In this document: positions 11,965 through 24,657 of the stretch, one piece after another
Numbering within the stretch: position 1 is the stretch's first letter
Layout: the number at the start of each line of letters is the position of its first letter
Assembly: GCF_000226115.1 (NCBI RefSeq)
Contig: NC_016459.1
Location: forward strand, 4,594,501 to 4,658,500
Length of the DNA: 64,000 nt
DNA from: Thermothielavioides terrestris NRRL 8126
Lineage: Eukaryota > Ascomycota > Sordariomycetes > Sordariales > Chaetomiaceae
Direction: 5' to 3'
Translations under genes and position numbers: made by a program
The notes under the pieces: generated by a model
What the model saw: only the letters and a program-made list of their open reading frames with translations
What the model was told of the DNA's origin: nothing
Database searches by the model: none

Positions 11965-12136
11965 ATAAAAGAAAAAGAGATATCTTTTATTTAACTATTA
12001 TTATTATATTTAATATTATTACAGTATTTAATAATATTATTATTGTTAATTTTACTCCTTTAGGGTAACAAATAATAATAATTATAATAAAATAGAAATA
12101 ATAATAATAATCTTTCAAATAATATTTGAATATAGA
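11965..12136. other. extreme AT-rich patch
   Basis: About 170 bp are almost entirely A and T, with TAAT/ATAATA runs, against GC-rich surroundings. No frame or clear repeat border is visible. It could be a relic mutated by repeat-induced point mutation, a nuclear insertion of mitochondrial DNA, or simple-sequence expansion; the sequence alone does not decide. Confidence 0.7.
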
Positions 12137-13434
12137 TGTATGATACTTTATGACTCATCATGTGCACGGGCCTCTTCGTTTGGGTATAAATCAGCGCGCA
12201 CCCCTCCCGTTCCCAAGCATTTCTTCTTCTTCCTTTTGCTAATTTCCGGTCCTCCGCTGCTTAGTCACCACCGGAGCGGTCACCAGCCAAGACCAGTCAA
12301 ATATTCAGTACACCAAAGAAATCTCAACCTCGGCTTGGAATATTATATTCAAGACTTCTCAACTACCAACCCTGTCACGTAGTGCCAGCGGCGTGGTGGA
12401 TGTGGTCTAATATAAACCTTCGGAGACAAAAAACTCTCTGGAAAAAACTCTCTGGCCAACATACCCTCTGCGGATTGCGCATACCTAGATACGGCTAGGC
12501 AGCTGTAAAGCACAATTCGTAAGAGGCCAACTCGCCGCGATACTCGTTTCATGTTTGTCAACGAGTGATAAGGTACCTTGGCGACCGCTTTCAGGCGTGT
12601 TGTCTTAGGCGTGGCTTTACATAACACTGGCTTTCACTTGGGCGACACTAAAACGATGTGTAGCAGCCCAGCCGTGCAATAACTAGCATAATAGCCTGAG
12701 CCAGGCCCTGCTTGGGTGAGAGGCAGTCGACCGAACTAGACAAGGGCTTGGGAACAACGAGCTCCTGGAGTCAGCATCCTTTTCTGGTGCCGCACTGCTT
12801 CTGTGACTGTCTCGTTTAAGCCGGTCACGATAATAGTCTCTTGGGAAACACGTCAACCTAAGAGTCCCTCTGGCAACTTTCGACAGACAACAGTATTGGC
12901 CTTCGATTCTGGCCTGAAGTTGTCGAGGTATCCTGGCTAGTGCAGGACGTGAGGCGCCGAGGGGAGGACGATATGCTGTTCCGCTGAAGCCGGTTGGCCT
13001 GGGTCACAAGCACATCGCAAGTCAGTGTTCAGGACTTTCTGGGGGTTGGCGCTGGTTGCCCGGGTGCCCGGTGCCGCCTGCCCCTCGGCCCCCGGACCGG
13101 GCCCCGGACCGGGCCCCCGCCGGGCCCGTGAACCCAGCTGCATCGACCACTTCCGCCGATTCCGCCGGCTTCCGAGCTTGGGCTTTTCTCCCGGCCCCGG
13201 CTCGCCCCTCTTTTCCGGCTCCGTCTGGTCCCGCCATCTTCCGAGCTTCACGCTTACGGTGCCGCCGCTTCCGCCGCCGCCCGTTCTGTTCATCCATCGA
13301 CTGCGGCTCGGCCTCCGAACTCTTCCCGCCTCAGCAACTACTTAGGCTTTTCCGCTTTCCGCTCACTCGCCTGTTCCACCACTTCTTCAAGGTCTCCCAG
13401 AAGTCCCTGCACACCCACTTCACCCTCTTCAAGT

Positions 13435-13574
13435 CCATCTCGACTTCTTCAGGACCATCTCGCCTTCTTCAAGCCCATCTTGGCCTCTTGAGGACCATCT
13501 CTCCTTCTTCAAGACCATCTCGCCCTCTTGAAGACCATCTGGCCTCCTTCAAGACCATCTCGCCTGCTTCGAGA
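13435..13574 (+). repeat. 20-bp minisatellite, seven units
   Basis: CCATCT recurs exactly every 20 bp at 13435, 13455, 13475, 13495, 13515, 13535 and 13555. The consensus is close to CCATCTCGCCTTCTTCAAGA. A weaker eighth unit precedes it. Because 20 is not a multiple of three, copy-number change would shift frames, arguing that it is non-coding. Confidence 0.85.
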
Positions 13575-14330
13575 ACCTTGTCACCCACATTTTGCACACA
13601 CACACACCCAAAACTTCCTCTGTTTCTCTGTTCCTCTGTTCCTCCGTTCCGCCATCAGGCCGGGAACTTTTCTATTTCTCGACAATTTGCGAGTCTCCTC
13701 CCCACGTTTTAACTTTCCGCCGCTGTCGTCGCAACTTGAAGCGATCGCTCAACTCTCCAACAGACGGAATCGTCACAAGCGATCACTCAAGCTTCCAACG
13801 GACGGAATTGTCATAACAGCATTCTCTTGCGACGAAACAGCAAGGAGAACCATTACAGCCGTTGTCATCAAGGTAATTTCACGTCTTCATCACTCTACAT
13901 CCAAGTTTGCGATCGCTTTGCGCGTCGTTGTGCGCCAGTGTGCCGGAGCTGACCGCACTTAGTGCTGCCAGGCAGAGCGGACACCACAAAGATCGAGTTT
14001 CTTCGCTTCTACCCAGTTCCTCCAAGTTGGCAACCAAGGCGATCACAGCACTGCTGCTTTGCACAGTGTTTCTCGGCTCAAATCTCGTCTCAAAGGTTCA
14101 AAGGTTCAAGTTCGGCTTCTCGTCTCCAACTTCCCATTCTCTCGATCACGTCCTTCGTCGCAACCACTCATTCCGTCGCGATCGTCTCTTCTGTCACGAC
14201 CGCTTATTCCGTCTCGACGGGCCTTTTCACCACAAGCACGGCGGCATAGCTAATTCGCCTGCTGTCAAAACAACGTTTTTCGCCCAAGTCAATTTCTGCG
14301 TCGAAATCAGAGAACCGCCCAGGCGTCAAG

Positions 14331-15893
14331 ATGGCCGAAGTACCGGTTTCCGTTTCTGGTTCGGTCCGGGCTCAGTCGGCTCCCGGTGTGGGTGGGGCCG
14401 TGCCGGGTGGGGCCGTGCCTGCCGCTCCGTCCGGTCTGGCCAATCCGGCCAATCCTCAATCTCCGGCTCCCGCCAACTCGGCTTCTGCTGCCGCGTCGAC
14501 TGCCGCCGCCGCCACTGCTGCCGCCCCCGCAGCTGCCACCGCCCCCGCCGCCATCCCCGCCCGCGCCAACAACACCACGGTGCGAGCCTGGACCGGCTCA
14601 CTTGAGCAGGGCAGGATGCAGATCTGCGGATTGATTGCCCGGTCCAGGAGGCACCACCAGGAGGGCAACGTCCCTGAAGCCGAGCTCCACAACCGCAGGG
14701 AGGATGTCCGGGCCTTCCTGTGGTACCTGGAGTTCCAGTACAGCGGCCCGATCTCGCAGCTCAGGGCACGCCAGAACATGATCGACAAAGCCCTGCAGCT
14801 GCTGTTCAAGGACACGCACCGAGAGTACGTGCCCGCCGACATCTCGCGCACCGCTGCCACCGTCTTTGCCCTGTTCGACCGCGCCAACTGGGGTGCGGGC
14901 GGCAACAACACCAACAGCGCCGCCAACGCAGCCAACGCAGCCGCCGCAGCCGCAGCCGCCGCCACCATCGCTCCCACCTCCACTGCCAACACGGCCTCTA
15001 CCAACGCCGGCCCGAGCAGTGCTGCCCCCGCCAACGCCGTCTCAGCAAACGCCGCACCGGCCCACGCCGCACCTGCCAACGCCGTCCCAGCCAACGCCGT
15101 CCCAGCCAACGCTGTCCCAGCCAACGCTGCGCCGGCCAACGCTGCACCGGCCAACGCCGCCCCTGCAAACGTCGCCAGCACCGCCAACAACGCCGTCTCC
15201 GCCCCCGTCCCGGCCCCGGGCTCCAACACCGACGCCAACGGCAACCGTCTCCCGCCGGCCAACCACCCCATCTGGGGCACCAACGGCATCATGCACGGCA
15301 TGTACATGGTGCGCGGCCCTGGCAACCGGCCCACGTACCGCTACGACCCGCGGTACATGCACCAGAAGCGCGACGCGCGCGTAATCGGCGCCAACGGCCT
15401 GGTCCCAGGCGCCTGGTGGCCGCTGCAGGCGCTGGCGGTCTTCCACGGCGCGCACGGCCAGACCATCCGCGGCATCTCGGGCAGCGCGACGCAGGGCGCC
15501 TTCTCGATCGTCATCTCGGGACGCGCGCGCGCCACCTACGCGCACCTCGACGCGGACAACGGCCACACGGTGCAGTACGCGTCGGACTCGCCGGCGGCCG
15601 CGCCGTCGTCGGACACGCGCGCGCTGCAGACGTCGCTGCGGACCGGCGCGCCGGTGCGCGTGCTGCGCGGCGCGGGCGCCCGCGCCCACGCCCTCGCCCC
15701 GCCCGTCGGCATCCGCTACGACGGGCTCTACCGCGTCGTCGCCTCCCGCCGCGCGCCCGACCACCGCGGCGAGGAGTGCCTCGTCTTCCGCCTCGTGCGG
15801 GAGCCCGGCCAGCTGCCGCTGGCGCAGATCTGTGCGGCGTCGCCGACGCCCGCGCAGATCCGCGCCGAGCGGCGGTTGCGCCGGGGGTACTGA
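14331..15893 (+). CDS. YDG/SRA-domain protein with Ala-rich linker
   Basis: Intronless, 520 residues. The N-terminus (1-85) is Ala/Pro low complexity. A helical module (about 85-185) contains VRAWTGSLEQGRMQICGLIA and FLWYLEFQYSGPISQLRARQ. A linker (about 185-300) carries a five-residue PANAV/PANAA repeat. The C-terminal YDG/SRA fold (about 310-500) shows NGIMHGMYMVRG, AVFHGAHGQTIRGISG, GAFSIVISG, TRALQTSLRTGAPVRVLRG, the signature IRYDGLYRVV, and ECLVFRLVREPGQ. In UHRF1 and SUVH proteins this domain flips out and reads methylcytosine. Here it stands without RING, PHD or SET domains, as in other fungal YDG proteins, so a DNA-binding chromatin role is inference. A very long C/T-rich leader precedes the ATG. 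Confidence 0.9.
   Translation: MAEVPVSVSGSVRAQSAPGVGGAVPGGAVPAAPSGLANPANPQSPAPANSASAAASTAAAATAAAPAAATAPAAIPARANNTTVRAWTGSLEQGRMQICGLIARSRRHHQEGNVPEAELHNRREDVRAFLWYLEFQYSGPISQLRARQNMIDKALQLLFKDTHREYVPADISRTAATVFALFDRANWGAGGNNTNSAANAANAAAAAAAAATIAPTSTANTASTNAGPSSAAPANAVSANAAPAHAAPANAVPANAVPANAVPANAAPANAAPANAAPANVASTANNAVSAPVPAPGSNTDANGNRLPPANHPIWGTNGIMHGMYMVRGPGNRPTYRYDPRYMHQKRDARVIGANGLVPGAWWPLQALAVFHGAHGQTIRGISGSATQGAFSIVISGRARATYAHLDADNGHTVQYASDSPAAAPSSDTRALQTSLRTGAPVRVLRGAGARAHALAPPVGIRYDGLYRVVASRRAPDHRGEECLVFRLVREPGQLPLAQICAASPTPAQIRAERRLRRGY
15026..15172 (+). repeat. in-frame 15-bp coding repeat (PANAx)
   Basis: About ten 15-bp units encoding (A/V)PANA lie inside the SRA gene, residues about 232-280. 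The unit length keeps frame, so the linker can lengthen or shorten without breaking the protein. Confidence 0.85.
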
Positions 15894-16375
15894 GCCCCGC
15901 GAGTGGTTGGGGTGCGCGGCGGGGGGGACGCCGTCGGGGTGGCGAGGGGTGGGGGGTGCGAAGGGGGGAGGAGGGCGGAGGGTGATGGAGGATCAGTGGG
16001 AGATGGGATGGTTTCTCTGTTTTTTTTAGTTTTTTTTTCTCTTCTCTATAAATATGAATGATTGATGCATTTTCTCTGGACTTCAACTAGAATGGGGCCC
16101 AACAATGGGCAGGAACCGCCCCGGCCAGCGGTTCGAAAATGTAAATACAAGGTAATGTATTGTTTTTCTCCCAATATGTGCCCTTCAATACTGTGACTTG
16201 TCCCGAATGCCTCATCAATGAGCGATGAGGGTGAGCCCTGCCAGCTTCCGCGAATTGTGATAGCCTCCGCAGCTCATTATCCGCCGCATCACTGGGTTTT
16301 GCCTCCACTGTACCCAGGCCAGCCGCCGTTTAAGGACTGCGTCGCCTTGCCCGGGGTCAAGAGGCTTTCTAGGCG

Positions 16376-16669
16376 ATGGCTGGCACTCCTCTCCCAATGG
16401 CTCCCAGTTTTGGAGCTGGCAATCCTTCTGCTGCTAGTCCTGCCTTTACTGCCTCCGCGGGAGCCCCTGACAACAATGGCACGCCTTCTCGAGCTTATCG
16501 ACATCGTCACTGGGTTCTGCTTTTACTGCACCCATGCTAACGGGGATCCTGATCCACTAGGGCAGCGCAAGGTCTGCTTTCGCTGCATGACGACGCGGCT
16601 GCGCAGCGACTTCCCTGGCGTACAAGGAGAGGAGCAAAAGATCTGCCAGCAGTGTTTAATGAATGTCTA
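16376..16669 (+). pseudogene. possible relic of a small CxxC zinc-binding protein
   Basis: One frame from ATG 16376 reads MAGTPLPMAPSFGAGNPSAA and similar Ala/Pro/Ser sequence, but stops at 16538-16540. A different frame over about 16500-16669 reads FCFYC, KVCFRCMTTRLRSDFPG and ICQQC, three CxxC pairs spaced like a zinc-binding module. The two halves look like one protein split by a frame change, with no good intron to join them. It may be a decayed gene, or the second frame may be used through an exon I did not find. The style (Pro/Ala-rich N-terminus plus CxxC) resembles the gene at 49.4-50.4 kb. Low confidence. Confidence 0.3.
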
Positions 16670-17283
16670 AGGTCTCAGGCGGGCGTCGACAAGCAGCCTG
16701 GGCTCTCTAAATCTCTATCGGAGACGTTGTCTTCCAGAATCCAATTTGCCAGAAATGGTTCTGCAATTGCACCTACCCCATCTCGTGGAATGCCGGGCGG
16801 CACTCCATCTGCCGCGGTTCGACACGCCAATGCCAGGCTTCCCGCATGATCGAGCCTGTGCCTGCACCTGCCGTTGAGCCGGTTCTGATCCCAATCTTGA
16901 GGTGATCTTGGTGCAGATGCATTGACATTGTGGACCGCCTTGTGCTACAACAATGCGAGTGTATAGGCGATGGTGTTCTCCTGGGTCATCCTTCACTGAC
17001 CCATCGACGAGCCACCAGCACGGGCTGCTCAACCACAAATCCAATCCAAAGTGGCGACGTCATGTTGTCATCGCGTAGCGATTATTTCGATGACCCAAAA
17101 GCGACATACAGGATTAATGTCTCCACCACTAACAAAGCGCTCCGGGACCGTCCAAAGGTGTGCGGTTTTCGGACGAAGATACCGCAGCGGGGTTCTCTAG
17201 TGGGTCAGAACCATTGTAGGCGCTAGAATCATAGCCTGAAAAGTTTTGACAATTGTATCAAGATGCCTTCCAGACCTTTATAA

Positions 17284-18155
17284 GCATTCCAGTATATAGG
17301 AATCATTCCGGCTATACTTAGTCAGCAAGCGCCCCCTATAATGCGCTATATTTACAGGGCCCTATATCCTGGGTTTGCACTGCTACCTACGGTACCTACC
17401 CGCCTATACTACTACCCGTACCCGCTTATACCGCTGCCTACACTGCATTGCGGTGCGATGCGATACATTGCGTTGTATTGCGTTGCGGTGTAGCTATAAT
17501 GGAGGTGTCGGAAGCGGTGGAGGTGTGATGGCAGTGATAGAAGTGGTGGAGGTGTGATAGCAGTGATGGCAGTGATGGCAGTGATAGCAGTGATGGCAGT
17601 GATGGCAGTGATGGCAGTGATGGCAGTGATGGCCGTGATGGCTGTGATAGAGGTGTTAGAAGCGGTGGAGGTGTAATGGCAGTGATGGCCGTGATGGCTA
17701 CGATAGAGGTGTTGGAAGCGGTGGAGGTGTGATGGCAGTGATGGAAGCGGTAGAGGTGTGATAGCAGTGATAGCCGTGATAGCTGTGATGGAGGTGTTGG
17801 AAGCGGTGGAGGTGTGATAGCAGTGATGGAAGTAGTGGAGGTGTGATGGCAGTGATGGCCGTAATAGCTGTGATAGAGGTATTGGAAGCGGTGGAGGTGC
17901 CCCGTAATGGCAGTGATGGCAGTGGTGGAGGTTGGAAGCAGTGGAAGTGTAAGGAAGTGTTAGGAGCGGTAGAAGTGTTGGGAGTAGTCTATAAAGATGG
18001 AAGTTGCAATTGCCTACTATCTATATTAGGAAGGTAGGATACACTTCTTAGTGTTGATGTCTCGATGTTCGAATTTAGCCAATTAAAGAGGTAGGATAAG
18101 TGGGGGGGCTTGGAATGATTCCTGTGAGCGGAATCATTCCTGGATGTTGGAATGC
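17284..18155. repeat. GTGATGGCA minisatellite bounded by degenerate inverted repeats
   Basis: Between about 17498 and 17990 the plus strand is built of 9-bp units (GTGATGGCA and variants such as GTGATAGCA) mixed with a longer GGTGGAGGTGTGATAGCAGT-type unit. At the flanks, GCATTCC and AGGAATCATTCCG (17284-17310) recur inverted at 18129-18155 as CGGAATCATTCC and GGAATGC. This suggests an old inverted-repeat element whose core expanded. No clear target duplication is seen. Confidence 0.6.
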
Positions 18156-19928
18156 ATCTTGGTATTCTGGAAGGCAAAGAACAATTACTGGGTGCTACAT
18201 TTTCCCACTATGGTAGGGATGGTCAAGCAAGACGACCAGATATTCTTTACACGACTCTGCTTCCCCCAAAGCTCTTGCTCTGTCGTGTTCTTTGGAGGTT
18301 CTGCTAGCATCATTCTTGTCTGCCAAGTCGTCCCCGTTGTCTGAAGTCGAAAAGTACCTCCATGCGCCATTTGTCGAAGGGTTTGTTAGCCTTAGGATGT
18401 GCCTTGTTTGCTCAATCGGTACTAGCAGGGACTATGCTCCAACTTTTCTACAGCTTTGACGAGTTGGAGAAGAAAGAGGCTGATAAATCCCGGTATGGAT
18501 GGCTTCGTGGAGGCGGGTTGGGATTGTGATGAGAAGGATCATGCTGTAACCCGATGTGCAGTTCTCGCGAACCAGTCGGGCGAAGGTTAGCTTCGGCAAC
18601 AACAGCTCGGTAGACCTAACCTTCCCTCGCCTCGTCCGAGAAATCATGCAATTTCTGGTATCGTCTGATCGTGCGAAGTGTGACGGTGCCAGACCGGTAG
18701 CGATGTGGCAGGCTGATGCCGCTAGACGTCGGGCGAGTCTTACCGGTTACCGGCAGCCTTGTTCGTTCAATTCGAGCAAATCACTGTCAGTTGGAGTCAA
18801 AGCCCTTCAAAACTCAATTTCTTTACTCCGTACCTACTGAGCGGGCGTATGCCGGTTGAGTAGTGTCAGACCACTGAGCTGATAACTCTGGGACCCCAGT
18901 TTGTTATTGGGACAATTGTGGCTCCGGGCCCTTCTTCAAATACCTAGTTAAGCAGCAACATAACCTGACCTTTCTGGGCACCGGATTGCTGGGCCCACCA
19001 TCCCCATGGGGTGTTCTATGAAACCAGGATGGATCCTTTTGCTCTATGAAGGCACATCGCCTTTTTTTTTTTTCCGGAGCTCCTAGCCCAGCTTTTCCGG
19101 GGACGAGGAAGGAGTGGTGGAGTAGTACTCCGTACTGTGCATACATAGGGTAGCATTCGGTCCGGAGGCCCCCACAAGGGCTCATGGCCAGGCCGGAGTT
19201 TTGTGGAGAGGAACAGCCAAGAAATGCCGGGCGGGGCCGTCAGAATCATGCTGTGATGACACCTATCGCCAGTTCAACCCGCCAGCCAGACAACCGGACG
19301 CAGCAGTCGTCCATAAGCGCACCTATCACGAGCTCCAGTTGTTGTGATCTTCAAAAGGCCTCCACACCCTCAAAACTTGTACTGTGTACTGTGTATGTTC
19401 ACGCTGGATTTCCCCAGGACGGGTTGACGCGGCCAAGGCCAGCATGGAGGGTCAGGAGATATATAGGATGCCACCCTCCTCGTTGATCTGGGGTTCCGGT
19501 TCAGCACTTTGGGTGCGTGGGAACCGCCTCTTGCCGTCTTGCATATCACAGGTCGACGATGCTGAAGACTTTGAAACGCAGTCAGTTTATCAATTGGATG
19601 CACAAGTCTACTGTCCCTGCCGTTCACTCACCACCCCTGCAGTGCCTAACGCCGGCGTGCTAGCCGTTGGAGCATCACCTTTTTCTCAACTCGTTCAGGG
19701 TTCCGATGGAAAGGACCTGAGGCAACCTGTTTTGAGCACGCGCGGTGGACAGTCTTGACATCTTTCTCTTCCTGCTGTTTTCTCACTATACCCGACTTCC
19801 GACCATCTTCTGTGTCGAGTTACTACCCTTAAGCTAAACCTCGTCACCGAAACCTGCCTTGCCTACAACCGACATCCATCACGAATCTTATTCCAGCAAG
19901 GAACATCACTTTTGCAAGATCGGCCAAC

Positions 19929-21760
19929 ATGAAGCTGCCGAAGGTGCCGACTATCTACAATGTCCACCTGGTGGCCATCATCGCGACCCTGGGTGGCATG
20001 CTGTGAGTTCAGTCCACTCGGCCCGCCCGATGCATCGATTGAGGTAGTTCCTATGGCTAACCAGACGCCGCTTGTCCTGCCTCACCCCCCAGGTTCGGCT
20101 TTGACATCTCGTCCATGTCTGCGATTGTGGTGACCAGCCAGTACATCGACTACTTCAACAACCCGGCCGGCGTGATCCAGGGCGCCATCGGCTCTGCTCT
20201 GGCTGCGGGCTCGGTCGTCGGCTCGGTCGTCGCCGGGCCGCTGTCCGACAAGATGGGCCGTCGCGACTCGATCCTGTTCGCCTGCCTCTTCTGGCTGATC
20301 GGCACTGCCGTCCAAGTGTCCTGCCAGAACTACGGCCAGCTCATCGCCGGCCGCGTACTCAACGGCTTCACCGTCGGCATCACCTCGTCGCAGGTGCCCG
20401 TCTACCTCGCCGAGATCGCCAAGGCCGACAAGCGCGGCTCGATCGTCATCATCCAGCAGCTCGCCATCGAGGTCGGCATCCTGATCATGTACTTCATCGG
20501 CTACGGCTGCGCGTCCATCGACGGCCCGGCTTCGTTCCGCACCGCCTGGGGCACCCAGTTCATCCCCTGCGTCTTCCTCATGCTCGGCCTGCCCTTCCTG
20601 CCGCGCTCGCCCCGCTGGCTCGCCAAAGTCGGCCGCGACCAGGAGGCGATCCAGGTGCTGGCCAACATCCAGGCCAACGGCGACGTCAACGACCCGCTGG
20701 TGATCGCCGAGTGGGAGGAGATCCAGACCGTGATGCACGCTGAGCTCGAGGCCGGCCGCGGCTGGAGGAAGTTCTTCAAGAATGGCATGTGGAAGCGGAC
20801 GCTGGCCGGCATGTCGGTCCAGGCTTGGCAGGTGGGTTTCCGTCTGTAACTAACACAGGCAGAATCTCGCAGGACAGAACGGGCTGCTGACCTCTACTGC
20901 GCCTTACGTAGCAACTGGCCGGCGCCAACGTCATCGTCTACTACCTCACTTACATCGCTAGCATGGCCGGGCTGACCGGCAACGTCGCCATGGTCACCTC
21001 GGGCATTCAGTATGCCGTCTTCATCGTCTTCACCGGCATCATGTGGTACGATCTCTCTCCTGCTTTTTTCTCTCTGGTCTCGGATCGGGCCCGGCGGGCC
21101 GATTTCCACTAGGGCTTGACTGATCATTCCTCAACCTCCAGGCTGTTCATCGACCAGACAGGCCGGCGCTCGCTGCTCATCTTTGGCGCGCTCGGCATGG
21201 GCTTCTGCCACTTCGTCGTCGGCGGCGTCATGGGCGCGCACAGCACCTACGTGCCGGGCGGGGTGGGCGACCCGCCCAACGCCAACATCGTCATCTCGGT
21301 CCACAAGGGCGCGCCGGCCAACACGGTCATCACCTTCTCGTACCTGCTGATCGTGGTGTACGCGCTGACGCTGGCGCCCGGGTGCTGGATCTACGCGGCC
21401 GAGGTGTGGTCGCTGGGCACGCGCGCGACGGGCATGTCGCTGGCCGCGCTGAGCAACTGGCTGTTCAACTTCGCGCTCGGCATGTTCACGCCGCCGGCAT
21501 TCGTCAACATCACGTGGAAGATCTTCATCGTCTTCGGCGTCCTCTGCGTCGCCGCCGCGGGCTGGTTCTTCGTGACCTACCCGGAGACGTGCGGCAAGAC
21601 GCTCGAGGAGGTCGAGCTCATGTTCTCTCCCGACGGGCCGTACCCCTGGAACACCCGCAAGGGCGACTCGCGCCTGGCCGCCGAGGTCGAGGCCGTGGCG
21701 GCGCGCAAGCGCAAGGACGAGGCCGAGCCGCCCGCCGTTGGCGAGGTCGAGAAGGTCTAG
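19929..21760 (+). CDS. MFS sugar porter, high-affinity hexose transporter type
   Basis: Four exons: 19929-20002, 20093-20831, 20912-21045, 21142-21760 (521 residues). The protein starts MKLPKVPTIYNVHLVAIIAT and runs through LGGMLFGFDISSMSA (TM1). Sugar-porter signatures follow in order: GPLSDKMGRRDS, GRVLNGFTVGITSSQVPVYL, LPRSPRWLAKVGR, DQTGRRSLLIFGA, YAAEVWSLGTRATG and YPETCGKTLEEVE. Twelve transmembrane segments are expected in the plasma membrane, acting as sugar:H+ symport. The FGFDISSMSA start resembles fungal high-affinity glucose transporters (HGT/RGT group). Substrate is inferred from that resemblance only. A longer exofacial loop lies between TM9 and TM10 (YVPGGVGDPPNANIVISVHK). Confidence 0.93.
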
Positions 21761-22809
21761 GCTGGGGAGTGAAGAGGTGGTCTTTGTGGAAATTGTGGTG
21801 TGAATTGGTCTCAGGGGAGCCACGCCAGGATATGGAATGGGACCGTTGGTTGTTTTCGAATTTGCCAGGGGAAGTAAATTGGATATGTGCTCGAGAATGC
21901 TGGTTGTTCTTCCGACTTTGCGATAATGTATGCAAACACCCCAACCAGGGACGTAGACATCTCTCTCCCTGATTATTTCACTCACAGAAAAAAGGTGTGG
22001 CCAGGACTTTTCTTACACCCGGGAAAACCCACGCAGGAAGCACATGGTGGCCCTCGCCAAGGCGGTGCATTCCGTACTGTACGCATACAAGTACGCCCGG
22101 TTTGGCTCGCTGTCGCTTCCAGCATAGCTCTTACTGAACCAGGTACAGGTCGGTGAGGTCGTTCATACTTCTGTTGCCTCGGTCGTCGGGGTGGCCGCAG
22201 GTCCCCCCTGCGATTTTTGCTACTCCGTGGCCTCGGGTCGTCCGGCTCGACGGCTTCCGTCACTCATCGCATACCCAAACCGCGTCTGAGCTCCAGGACT
22301 AACCTCCTGCAGCGACTGTGTGCACGAGCAGGCGCCTGACGTCTCCTATTCGCACGCACGCTGGCAAGCTGTAAGCGTTCGGCCAGAGACTTTGCCACAG
22401 ACGCTACTCCCGTGTCCTCACTCACCACTGCCCTGGAGGGGCCTTGATAGGTGCCGCTCGGCATTGGCGTGCCGAGCAACGCCTGCCCCAGGGTGACATT
22501 AAGCTACGCTTAGGATCCACGGTGTGGGCCGGCCCCGGATTCCAACCATGTGGCTAACAGCTGCGGTCTCTGACGAGCACGTTTCGGCGAGCAGCGGCGC
22601 CTGGTTTCGGGTCGGGCCGCCCCCTGCGTGCAGATGGCGCACTAAGTCGAGCCTCCTGCATGAGAACCCGATGTGGCTTGGTATGATTGCCGGGTATTAC
22701 TCCGTATAAACGTCGAATATCAATTACTACGCAGCAGTTCCTGTTCTATAGTGACCGTCTATCCCGCCGAGACCCATTACCTGCGTGCCCACTCACTGGC
22801 GATGCGGTT
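21761..22809. other. intergenic between convergent genes
   Basis: The transporter and the GH51 gene converge here, so both 3' ends and terminators should lie in this kilobase. One TACTCCGTA word occurs at 22698. No coding frame is convincing. Confidence 0.55.

Positions 22810-24657
<1,848 letters not shown>

Larger units (their letters stand above)
11550..14330. other. long intergenic region before the SRA gene
   Basis: It holds an AT-only patch (11965-12136) and a 20-bp minisatellite (13435-13574), both listed separately. From about 13350 to 14330 the plus strand is C/T-rich and stop-poor by composition, and may be promoter or long leader of the SRA-domain gene. Frames such as 13056-13712 are Pro/Arg/Ser low-complexity and I do not call them genes. 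Confidence 0.5.
15894..19928. other. gene-poor stretch between SRA gene and sugar transporter
   Basis: It holds a CxxC-rich relic near 16.4-16.7 kb and the minisatellite element at 17.28-18.16 kb. A short imperfect hairpin with CTAACCTTCCCTCGCC and its near-complement GGGCGAAGGTTAG lies near 18570-18640. The TACGGAGTA word occurs at 18834 and 19126. A tatata word near 19458 may belong to the transporter promoter. I see no other gene. Confidence 0.5.

Noticed and set aside
13056..13712. 218-codon plus frame upstream of the SRA gene
   Set aside because: Pro/Arg/Ser-rich, crosses a 20-bp minisatellite that would shift frame on any copy change, and has no motif.
14720..15985. 421-codon alternative plus frame over the SRA gene
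   Set aside because: Arg/Pro/Gln low-complexity shadow; the SRA signature lies in the other frame.
18556..18650. Imperfect inverted repeat around CTAACCTTCCCTCG
   Set aside because: Short, with several mismatches and no target duplication; too weak to call an element or RNA.
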